NCBI GenBank assembly: GCA_015501055.1 | Contig: JADNYV010000104.1 | Coordinates: 61,287 to 125,286, forward strand | Reading direction: 5' to 3' | Length of the DNA stretch: 64,000 bases | From: Mucidula mucida | Lineage: Eukaryota > Basidiomycota > Agaricomycetes > Agaricales > Physalacriaceae | In this document: piece after piece, positions 42,873 to 52,378 of the stretch | Layout: every line of letters begins with the position of its first letter | Position numbering within the stretch: the first letter of the stretch is position 1 | The notes under the pieces: generated by a model | Told to the model about the DNA's origin: nothing | The model's database searches: none | Seen by the model: the letters and a program-made list of their open reading frames with translations, nothing else | Program-made: the position numbers and the translations under genes

Positions 42873-43246
42873 ATGAGGGAGAAATTCCGCAAGGTGCCGT
42901 CTAATCCGGATGGGAACGTCGTCCTAAAATATTGGAGAGCACCATTCGCTGTCATCCGCTGCCAATATGCGCTGATTACTGAGATCAGTTGGACAAGGAG
43001 GAGCCGTGGACGGTGTTTTTTGGACGCGTGGAGGATGTGGTTAGAGTGGGTGAGTTTCCCTTGTTGATTCTTGTGCCGATGAAGGATTATAGTTGGCCGT
43101 TGAAGGATTATAGTCGGCCGTTGAAGGATTGTAGTCGGCCGTTGAAGGATTACAGTCGGCCGGTGAAGTTTGTGACAAGTGTTCAGCAAATAACAGGAAC
43201 GGTGGTGTTTCGAGGAGTAAGTAGTAGAATATTCTCGTTGCAATAA
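42873..43246 (+). CDS. Hypothetical ORF with heptapeptide repeats, frame change
   Basis: A first frame, MREKFRKVPSNPDGNVVLKY, from 42,873 gives way near 42,985 to a second frame, M-D-K-E-E-P-W-T-V-F-F-G-R-V-E-D-V-V. The second frame carries four copies of a K-D-Y-S-R-P-L-like heptad and ends at 43,246. The opposite strand is also open through the repeat. No known domain. The solo LTR sits 9 bp upstream of the ATG, so any original promoter has been displaced. Coding status uncertain. Confidence 0.3.
43081..43164. repeat. Four tandem 21-bp repeats
   Basis: Units start at 43,081, 43,102, 43,123 and 43,144; the consensus is GAAGGATTATAGTCGGCCGT plus T. Each differs by 0-3 bases from the consensus. 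The period is a multiple of three, so the repeats stay in frame on both strands. Confidence 0.9.
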
Positions 43247-43597
43247 TCCATGAAGACGTGAAGTTTTAAGTGAACACACGCCGACGAGATTCCTCTGGGA
43301 TTTAAAAGTGACCGTGGGAGATGTTGGACAGCGATAAAATTGCACACCACATAACCATCCATCTATTGACGGGGAGATCTTCTGTTGCGTCAGTAGGGAA
43401 CGTGCCAGCCATGAGTCCATGGCGAATTCATGCTCTCGCTCAAGCGGACAAAGCTTAATGGTGATGATCCACACAGTTGACGTTCAGATGAGTCTCTGGT
43501 GTGTCAAGCTCTGAGACATTCATTTCCGTTGAAAAGCTTTCGATATAGGTAGCTACTACTGGTACAAGTTGTAAAGGAAAACAAGGTGTTCAACACC

Positions 43598-44477
43598 TCA
43601 GTCAATATCCTCAACATTGTAGGGGTTATAGAACTCGCAAGGCGCTTCAGCTTCCTACAATACAGAACGATGTTGTGAGTTCGAAGTCTTTGCAGGAGCA
43701 AACATATAATTATACCTTCAAGGCTTCCATGACTGTTCTCTTAAAAATGTTGCCATCAATCGTATCAGTTTTTCGCTTGCTCTGGTCAACCTTCCCAAAG
43801 GGGGCCTTGATTAGGACTTTGCTGGTGTCCCACTGATCACTTTCGACAAGACAAAGGTATCGCACATCAGGTTTGTTGGCTCTTCCTTTCTCGTAGCAGT
43901 ATTGGGCGCGTGTGATCGACTTTGTGTCGCCGTGGACCCATACAGCTGTACCCAGGCAAACAGCCTCTTGGTACTCGACGTTAATGGTGTTAAACGTCCT
44001 CCCGGATCTAAGAAGTGACTTCATGTATTCCCCAAAGGTGCCTGCCGTCGTCGTCTTAGTCAACTTCTGCAAAGAAAAACCTCAATTTTGTTACAACCGG
44101 AAGACGAGATGACAAACTTTAGGCAACTCAAACTTGGCGCCGGGGCCACACACGTAGCACGAATTTATAGGCCATTTCAGGACAAGTCGTTTGTGGAGTT
44201 GATAGGAGGAAATGGGTGTAGAGTTGGTGTCAGATGAAGGATGAGATAGATGCCTCGGTGGTTGGAAGATGGGGGCATCCAGCAACACATGACTGTCTTT
44301 TATATGAAGTGTGGTGCAGACCCGCGTGAAGAACACAATAGACATGATCCTTTGTGTCCATGGTTTTCCACCAATGAGAGTATAGAAGGCTGTGCATGCT
44401 GCTATAGAATGCAGAAGTCGTCTTCTGCCGACACGCGGCCACACAAAGGTCATCCATTGCGGTGCTTGAAGGTGCAT
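43598..44477 (-). CDS. Unknown protein, three exons, about 255 aa
   Basis: Exons 44,477-44,118, 44,066-43,716 and 43,654-43,598, with introns of 51 and 61 bp that have GTTTGT/TTGCAG and GTATAA/TTGTAG boundaries; all join in frame. The middle exon looks strongly coding (F-G-E-Y-M-K-S-L-L-R-S-G-R-T-F and G-T-A-V-W-V-H-G-D-T-K-S-I-T-R-A-Q-Y-C-Y-E-K). The start is uncertain: the first 90 residues are less convincing, and a shorter first exon is possible. No family recognised, no copy in the window; it belongs to the right-arm-only block. Confidence 0.5.
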
Positions 44478-45168
44478 CGATCAATGGTTCATCATTGGGC
44501 GTAGCGCGCGTCAACAGCGCAGATCTATCAGGGCATAAATCTACGTCACGTCACGCTATTGAGGTGGACTTAGCGCCGCGACAATAGGGCAGAGAGTCTC
44601 CTTTGGAGTTGTCGAGGAACCACAGATGGACTCATTTGGCTCTCACTGGTAGACGCTGTTGTTACACATAAGCGTGTAGCATCACGAGCCGCCGCCGGCA
44701 GCAAAATATTCACCATTCAGTGGCAGTGTCTTAGCATGTGGCAGAAATGAATTCAAATAAGCGCTGAGAATATGGAGTGAATTCGCATGGGTATATTTGG
44801 AATGGAAGCTCTACAAAATCTACGGAACATGTGGAGGGGGGGCAGGACAAGGGACAGTCATCGGTGGGAATGATCGTTATGGACCCTCGGGACTTGCCGG
44901 GGCCTCTTGCTTTTGTACTGCTCGCTTTTGAGGCATACTTTCTACCATCACAGAGCACAAAAACATGTTATCCGCAGTCCGCCCAGTAGGCCACCTCTAT
45001 TGTACTCTCACTCCCTCATCTCATTGGCATTGTCAGCTATCGACTAGGTTACGCCACTCCGCTCAAGGAACAGCACATACTTGGTTTCAGTAAGCCTTTG
45101 AAATATTTTGATAAACATGCTCCAACACTTTTTTCAGGCTACCTGAAGCTCTATATCAACCTAACAAT
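44478..45168. promoter_or_regulatory. Intergenic region between the unknown gene and the kinase-like gene
   Basis: About 690 bp between divergent genes, presumably holding both promoters. I see no clear TATA box and no conserved motif. Short open frames (75 and 70 codons) overlap on opposite strands and look fortuitous. Confidence 0.3.
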
Positions 45169-46209
45169 ATGATTCAAATGTCATTAGTGACCAGCGGTAA
45201 TCGGATGGTCGAAGCCAAGGTCCTTAGAGTGTTCCACCCATTCACCAACTCCGCTTGTATTCTCATACAACCTCTCCACTCTGGACCAGATCTTCCAGAC
45301 AGGCTCATCTGCAAGCTTGCCGATCGCCGAGTCGGACAGCGTCGTGTGCCCTGGAGCGTTGACCATGAGAGAGAATTCCAGACGAATCTTACAATGTACA
45401 TCCAGCGTACTGGTGGCCATCCCATACTCGACAAGGATGGTCTATCAGAGGATGACCCGCAGTGGTTTGAGGAGCTAGATCACTGGAGATACTTTGATAA
45501 TGCCCGCCGAACCGAGTTGAAGGCGTACGAAGCTCTCACCGGGGCTCAAAAGTTGGGCCTCGTTCCGAAATGCTTCGGCCATGTACGCATTGCTATGTCC
45601 TTGGGGGCCTCTATCCATCCAGCGCTAGATGTCATCGACGGTCTGTTGATGGAGTACATCCCCGGTCGCCTTATGTCCTCTGTTTGCCCGGGCACCGATA
45701 TATCTATAGCGCAAGCGGAGGTCATTTCTCAAAAAATCCTGGAGCTAGCGAGGCGCCTCCGCCGCTACGGCGTCTCGCATAACGACCTCCATTCCAACAA
45801 CATCATCTTTCGGCACGGAAGCAATAATCCAGTCCTCATCGACTGGGGGCGCGCAGGATTTCATGCTCTTTCCGAGAAGACATTTGCAGGGCGTTGGAAG
45901 AATGACTCGATGAGACAGGATTTCTATTTCGACATACGTAAAATCTTGAGACGATATTCGGACCACGCAGATGGGAACATCTGGCATCGCTTTACTACGC
46001 CTCTTTCAGATGGGGGGCAAATTGCCGAGGCGGAAGAGTGGGGATGGGGTACCATCAACGCGTGGATCGGAGCTTTGCCCGAAGAGGAGTTGAAGATGTT
46101 GTATTATGAGGATCTGAACATCGATCCGGAACGTGGGCTGAGGTGGAGAGTTAAACCAGGCATGAAAACTACTAGCATGTATGGAGATGACCCTGTCCCG
46201 CCTTACTAG
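45169..46209 (+). CDS. Protein-kinase-like (PKL fold) protein, 346 aa
   Basis: Intronless, 346 aa, with an uninterrupted frame. The catalytic loop reads S-H-N-D-L-H-S-N-N-I-I-F (Asp206, Asn211) and the metal-binding loop V-L-I-D-W-G-R-A-G-F (Asp225), i.e. D-W-G in place of D-F-G. The hinge-like M-E-Y-I-P-G-R-L and a preceding alpha-C-type region (E-L-K-A-Y-E-A-L) fit the fungal small-kinase/aminoglycoside-phosphotransferase-like fold. No glycine-rich loop is evident, as is common in these atypical families. The substrate is unknown. The start at 45,169 is the first ATG; ATG at 45,178 is an alternative. It is the only clearly intact gene in the right-arm-specific block. Confidence 0.75.
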   Translation: MIQMSLVTSGNRMVEAKVLRVFHPFTNSACILIQPLHSGPDLPDRLICKLADRRVGQRRVPWSVDHEREFQTNLTMYIQRTGGHPILDKDGLSEDDPQWFEELDHWRYFDNARRTELKAYEALTGAQKLGLVPKCFGHVRIAMSLGASIHPALDVIDGLLMEYIPGRLMSSVCPGTDISIAQAEVISQKILELARRLRRYGVSHNDLHSNNIIFRHGSNNPVLIDWGRAGFHALSEKTFAGRWKNDSMRQDFYFDIRKILRRYSDHADGNIWHRFTTPLSDGGQIAEAEEWGWGTINAWIGALPEEELKMLYYEDLNIDPERGLRWRVKPGMKTTSMYGDDPVPPY

Positions 46210-47290
46210 ATCAGTGTATCGCTCATGTAGGATATTTGCTTTGTAGTCCTAAGTTTACAAGCTTGTTCTACTACTTACAAATGAAATGCTAATCTCTACA
46301 TTTTCTCTCACTGAACTGTAGTCCCAGAGTGCCTCGTTCATGAGATGTAAATTCGTGCGACGGTGAGAGAGCCCTTTGGCTGGGTGTCCGCTTTTAGAAG
46401 GTCATGCTAAATAACTTTCCCACCCGCCAAATTGCCCATACCCACTGGAATCACCGGGCGTCCTCAACAAATTTGACGGGAGTCAGGACATGGAGAACAA
46501 GTCACCAAGGATAATCAAACCACAGCCGCATCCGCGCAAGTCTCTTCAATTTCCTCTGTTTCCTAAACCGCAGCTTTTCCCTACTGCTCTGCATAAATCA
46601 GACAGACAACCACCATTCAAAGGAATCAACGCGTTGCGGCCATCTCAGAACAGTCGTCAATCTCCTCTATCCAAGAGCGCGAGTCCCACCATCCACCCCA
46701 AATAACTCAGCAGAGCCCCGTCATGGGAAGCTGAGCGCCACCGCTTGGGCGAGCCGGGCGCACTTCACAGATTCGATGTGTCTAGCTCCAGTACGCCCAA
46801 CTTTTCCGTCTCTCACGCCTGCTTGTAATATCACGATATCGCCGAACATGCCAGGTACTAGCGGCATATTAGATGGAGGCGGGGCTGGTGATCAACAATA
46901 GTGAGTCCTGGTTTTCTCGTTGTCCCGCACTGACTTATACTTCCTATGCATTCTCAGCAGAATTCGAGTTTCTCGCCTCGAATTAGCGTACGACACACCG
47001 GCGATGGAGCAATAATTCAATAATTCTACATTTACGAGCAAACCCGTGCGCGATACTGCCTTCCAGATTCCTGGAGTTCCTGTAAATGTACCAATAGTAT
47101 CAGCCGGGCGCACGGCATACCCTGCCTCACGTAGTGAAAAAAGAAACAGAGGAGGCATTTCTTTCTGAGGGCCGCGGCGACTCGCGAGGTACGAGGCTGT
47201 ACAGAAAGGCGCGCTTGAGCCTGGTCCATCACCGGGATATTCTGTAGTATCGTGTGGCTCGAGGACTTCTATTTTTTGCAATGATACATG
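46210..47290. repeat. Inverse copy of 7.86-8.4 kb plus unique flank
   Basis: 46,590-47,280 matches the left arm in reverse (shared CCGCCGAACATGCC-like and AATTGTTGATCAC-like stretches). 46,210-46,590 is the kinase gene's 3' side with nothing recognisable. No gene. Confidence 0.45.
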
Positions 47291-47479
47291 TCTTTGTTTA
47301 ACTCGCCATATGTTGAATTGAGTGTCCTTTAAAGTACATAAGTGTCAATTCCTTAGTAAAAGAGACGCCGGCAAACTGCAGAGAATATGAAGCAAGCCGC
47401 GGAATGAATGATCGGAGGTGTAGAAAAGAGAATTTGAACGTTGATGATTCGTCAGTGGGGGCGGAGCTGGGAAAAGACT

Positions 47480-47760
47480 TGTATTATACGTAGAACACAA
47501 TTTTCAGTTTCAACGCACCATACTTTGCCAACCTCCAAGCCGGATGCCTTGCGGGGTTTGCTTTGATGATAGGATTCGATGCTATGATCCTTTTGCCTGT
47601 GGTAGGATTGCTGGATTGCGCGGCTACTGAAGCGCTTAGGAGGGGCCTCAAAGCGCTTGCGTACAAGGTGGTTGCGGAAGTCTCAATGATGCTACACTGA
47701 ACAGGCTTCACTCACGATGAAGACACGTTGTCGGCGTCAAGAAGGAGTTGTACGGTACAT
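47480..47760 (-). pseudogene. NTPase-family N-terminal fragment
   Basis: A diverged copy of the 38,945-39,240 segment on the same strand (shared TTTCAACGCACCA, CACGATGAAGACA and the CAAGGTG region). It lies in the second right-arm-specific block (47.3-49.5 kb). No open frame. Confidence 0.4.
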
Positions 47761-48079
47761 TTGAAAAAGGTCCGGAAAGGCAAGCCGTCCAGACCAGCAC
47801 TGTAGCGTTGAGAGCCTAGTTTGGTAGACAATTAAGAGAACAAAGACCAAGTTCTCCGCCAGGCGCCGTGGGTGTGGTTGATGAATTCTCAATTAGGAAG
47901 CCTTGCTCTCCGAAGACAACCATCATCAGCTATAAAATCTTTTTGATATTTCACGCGTTCTCGACGTGCTCTGAACGGTATATCAACATTTTCATAGGGA
48001 CCCAAGCCCGCTTGGATCAACTTGGAACATTAACTCGACTGGCGACGGAGCGCCCTCGACAAGATCATGGCGAGTCAAA

Positions 48080-48440
48080 ATATGCAGAAAAAGTGGCATT
48101 TGAAGGAAGAGCCGCAGCGGCGGCTGCTTTGATACGTCTCGTAGTAGATACGCGTAGATGTGGTTGGCCCGGCTTGAGAAAAGAGGTATATGGAGATCCA
48201 GATGAGGACTGAAACGTTTGTTGTCAATCAACGCGCCTGCAAGTTACGAAATATGGTAGATACCTTCATCATCAGTCCACGGGTAATCGTTGGTCCAGTT
48301 GAGCAGCTTCTCGTAAAGCCAAGCCAACAAACCAACTGGCGAGTCCGCCAAAGAGTATCCTATCGCGGCTGAATCTAAGACTTGTCGCCAATGCCACCGC
48401 TCTTCATGTTGTTGGTCCCTGGTTGAGTAGACACTTGTTG
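48080..48440 (-). pseudogene. Epoxide hydrolase 3'-exon fragment (right arm)
   Basis: The minus strand encodes [15 protein letters not shown] and Y-E-K-L-L-N-W-T-N-D-Y-P-W-T-D-D-E (48,370-48,265). After a diverged intron it continues with the start of exon 8, ending in the R-I-Y-Y-E-T-type stretch near 48,130. Together with the copies at 1, 21,000, 32,620 and 57,101 it makes five EH loci in the window. Confidence 0.65.
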
Positions 48441-48869
48441 GGGGAGAATTAAGTGCGCTGCTGGCAGCCTTCTGCACGTTCAAGACAGAGGAACAAATGT
48501 AACGGTGATTGTAGCCAATCGAGTATCAAGCAAGGATTTGATTCCAAAGAACTATGATAAGGAACTGCTGTATACATGCAGGCCCAACTAGACGGTGGGA
48601 CAGAAGAGACGCGGACAAAGAGTTCATGAAGACATGTAAGACATTAAATGGTAGTCAAGCTATAAGAGCGAATGAGAACAGCCGTGGTTTCGGGGAAAAT
48701 TGCGGCTTAAAGAAAGACATCAACCGCCGTGTTATTTCAAGCGTCTAGCACTTCGCATTCCAACGCGACATCATCCTAAGAGTGCGCCGTATCCGTCAAG
48801 GCAGATGGGAGCCTTCACCCTGCAATTTGAGACGAAGACATAGCAGTGTGCGCCTGTTCAATCTGTGTA

Positions 48870-49030
48870 ATGGCTATGGAAGGCCACATAGTACAATCAG
48901 CGCCGACAGGATTGACCTCGAGTGTGGTGTTCCGTCCCGTCAAAGGACTTGAGGTCCAATGCGATAGCTGTGAAAAAGGCAAGCTACCGGAAGGTGCATC
49001 CAGGGAAGTCAAGGGACTGCAGGCAGCTCC
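48870..49030 (-). repeat. Dispersed repeat R3, copy 3 (inverse)
   Basis: Contains AAGCTACCGGAAGGTGCATC and CTCGAGTGTGGTGTTCCG. Most similar to the copy at 59,925-60,100. Confidence 0.55.
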
Positions 49031-49039
49031 AAGATAGGC

Positions 49040-50938
49040 GATCAAGCTCTACTGATTGTTCTGAAGCGCGACGACTATTCGCTGAGACTTCTGAGTTGCG
49101 CCTTCGAAACTTGAAAGTCGCAGTCGGACGTCGGCGAAGCACTTCCACGACGAGAGGCCTGAACAAGTCAATTAAGATAACCGTGAATGGAGTAGGTAAC
49201 TAGTAGACGAACTTAGTGGGTACAGCCCGGTTTGGTGATGTCTTTTGGTGGTTAAATGGCGGGTGGGTGTACGAATGAAACTGCGCCTCCGCTGCTGTAA
49301 CTTCGAATCGGAACAACAATAGACGTCTCCTAGGGTGATAGCTCGAGCAAAGCCTCCTTTCAAGTCTCACCTCGCCGTGACGTCATATGCAGCCATTGCG
49401 AACACGACAAATCGCTGGACGGGAGGGCACCGACATCAGCACCGACCTGACATTTGAAGCCGAAAAAGATGGCATTCCGAGACCGAATCAACCTTGCAAG
49501 AATTTCTGGGGATTGCTTTTAGTAGGACATTTGGATCCAAAGAAAACAGCCGTACAGATCCGTTAGCCTTAACGCGTTGTGTCTGGATGCCCTCGACGGG
49601 AGGGATTTTCAGGGAGACTCGAGCATTTGGGAAGTGTCTGCTTCCATGTTTTCCAGTGTGTCTCCGTGCCATGGTGGAGCTCATCGAAATATTGGGCAAA
49701 GTTAATGTTGCCAAGATTTCGAGCCTTGGTGTCCTCGGAAAGCTGTTGAAGAAGTCTTCCTAGTAAGACTTTCTCGATTTGTGCTGATGCCCCAGTCGAG
49801 TTTGACCGCGAAATGTTTCCGAGAACAGAAACGCGAGAATGAAACGCGAGACGACGTACGGACGAGTGAAGCCTGGAGAAGGAAAAATGCTGAAGAGTAG
49901 AGAGGATTATGCAGTGCAAAGGACGGACCTGTGATGCAGTTTTGTGGCTCTTTGTCTTGACTTCGCACATGTTCGAACATGCGCTGTCAACGAGTTTCAT
50001 GGTAACGTTGACACATGGAAGAGAACAAGGTCGTAGACTAGGCATTTGTGGCATTTTTGTGATAGCAAGAAACAAGCGGCGCTAGCGATTTCATTGATGG
50101 GCATCGACGGAAACCCCGAGGGCCGGGCCGGAGGAAGTTGCTGACAACAAGTCACGATCGAAACCAGTGCTGCGTCGCTCTCTTGCTGTTAATTTCTTCT
50201 TTCCATTGAACTGTTTGCTCTCCGTTTCCGTTAGCATCTTATGCCGGCGCATTATGTCACTTCGTCCGAGAATTGGAGATCTGCATGTTTGCGCATGTGT
50301 CACCAGCCCCTCCCCTCTATGATGTTGATATGTTCTGTGCCCCGCTACATTTCCGTGCAGATCTTTGCTCGTGCTCTCCACCTTATGCCATAACAAACAA
50401 AACATCGGATCATGCTCACGCGAGGCGGTGTTCATGACTCACACCTTGCTCGTCCATTCTTGGAACCCTCTTCCTCCCCCGCTGGCACACGCGTCTAAGG
50501 TCATCTTCTCGGAGGTTCTGGGCGCAAACCATTTCTGTCCTTCAACACCTTTCGCAGATCCCTTCTATGCTTCCACGTCAACAGATTAGGACTACCCCCC
50601 TCCACGTCCGTCGTCATTGGTCATGTTTCCGTTTCATTATTGCGGACTACAGCAGTGCGTACATTCCTCACCACCATCAAAATTCTTCGCTCACTATGTC
50701 AGACAGGCTTAAAATAGATTATCATTCAATTGTAAGTTACGTTCTTCGCGCTGTCGCGCGCCTACTCTTCCGCCTTTGGTTCCCCGTCACTGGAACGCCA
50801 CCAATAAACGCGCGGCCCCGACACCGCATAATCCTCGTGTTGATCACACCAAAATCAGGAGCCACACTCCCACACTCTCAATTAGATAAATTCCTGGGCC
50901 TTCTCGCAAGTACGTCTGTCTCTTCCCAATTCTTTGTC
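49040..50938. other. Inverse copy of 6.6-7.85 kb with no recognised gene
   Basis: 49,570-50,930 mirrors the left arm. 49,040-49,570 is specific to the right arm and shows nothing recognisable. The last 350 bp are the family-U promoter and leader (T/C-rich, ending TTCTTTGTCATG). Frames as long as 168 codons (49,569-50,075, minus) exist but are not preserved in the left copy. Confidence 0.45.
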
Positions 50939-52283
50939 ATGCCTCATCGTCGCCAACAGTCTCCGACATCGAACGCAAGCGGCGAAGGATCTCGTCGACG
51001 AAGACATGTATTGTCTCGGTTACAGTCGAAAGATTGGAACCCCTCCTGGTGCGTTCATTGCGGCGTAGATGCTAAAACATTGTCTAACTTCGCTCGGCCT
51101 GAAGGTTACCCAACGATGGCTTCTCGTCATCGTCTATCGCACCTTCAAGTCCATTCGTGGATACATATTCACCGAGCTCATGCCCCGGCATTACCTTCTA
51201 TCAGCTTTCACAGCCGGGGTCCAATGTGGCGAGTAACGTTGTGCTTTGTGTCATTCAATCAACAGCCTCTACTAGAGAACACCTTTTTCGGGGACGGACA
51301 AGACGGACATGGCACAATCTTTATGCACGCTGCCACAAAAAGTTCCGACTTCATAGTCGGTGGACTCTAATAGTCCAAACAGAAAGTAGTGCCCTCCTGT
51401 CGTTGGATGGATTCTCGTTCTTCATGGGGCAACTTCTGAGCACACCGTCCCGCTACGTCGCTTTGGAGGTCGTCAATGCCAAACTGTTACGGTCCTTCGT
51501 CTCCCCTACGCCGTGCATAGCGCCACCCAAGTGGCGTCGGCTCATAATCAAGAAGTTTGTTAGGTATGAAAACTCGAACGTTTGTGGTACAATGTTGCCT
51601 CTTCGTCTTTCCTTCTCGCCTTACGACGACACTTCGACATTATGCATGTATCTGGACGTTTCAAAGTCAAGTACTGGGGACAAGGAATTTATCATGGCAG
51701 TCATTGATGGACTACTATCGTTGGACGCGACAATAATGTTGGATGATCTACATGTCGAGGGGTCCTATGCACCACTCGTGGTAGAACTGCTCCCTACGCT
51801 CCTGGGAGATGAAAGACTTCTCCGTTTGCAAGGACTTCCAGCGGTTTATTGTGAGTTGGCTAGTACATCTCGTCATCCTTCAATTGATACTAGACTCCAT
51901 AAGCTGTGGCTTGTACACTACTTTCGTTGGGTGTCAAGCTGCCTGCCGCCCTTGTCCTCGACCTTTCATCGCCAAAGGCAATAGATATATTCCTCTCTTG
52001 GCTGCCATGGATATTGGCATCGATTCCGGACGAACGTTACACTCGACGTCTGCAAGTTCACCTTTGCTTCGAGTACAACGCCTTACTCCGCACACAAGAC
52101 CGCATGCGCTGGTCGAACATCAACAATATCCTTACAGCCGATCATCCGCTCGCTCTCCTCGTCATCACAAGTCTTGATATGCCGGATTCAATCCTAGCAC
52201 CTCTGTTGAGTGTACTCCTTCCCGGCGCACAAGGAAGATTGGATCGGCATTGTTGGCCCGATTCTGCACCAAGTACACACTGA
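50939..52283 (+). CDS. Family-U protein, unknown function (right arm, apparently intact, 411 aa)
   Basis: Exons 50,939-51,048, 51,105-51,850 and 51,904-52,283. Intron 1 (56 bp) has donor GTGCGT, a TCTAAC branch-like site and an AAG acceptor. Intron 2 has donor GTGAGT. Sum 1,236 nt, in frame, 411 aa. Start MPHRRQQSPTSNASGEGSRR. The middle contains W-R-R-L-I-I-K-K-F-V-R, then L-D-D-L-H-V-E-G-S-Y-A-P and L-L-R-L-Q-G-L-P. The C-terminus (F-L-S-W-L-P-W-I-L-A-S-I-P-D-E-R) is rich in Leu/Trp. No recognised domain, signal peptide or membrane segment. Tail-to-tail with the DUF6535 gene, 95 bp apart. It is the best reference for the family, whose four other copies in the window are truncated or frameshifted. 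Confidence 0.6.
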
Positions 52284-52378
52284 GTATTTCGTATCGTGTT
52301 AGATAGAATACAGGCTTTGGTATAATATTCAGTGTAAAAGACAAAGTCACGAATGATCTAAGAATCCAAGTCTGTTGT

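Noticed and set aside
49569..50075. 168-codon minus-strand ORF and its left-arm relative at 7,420-7,854 as a gene
   Set aside because: After the first 45 codons the frames are not equivalent between the two copies, and no recognisable domain is present.
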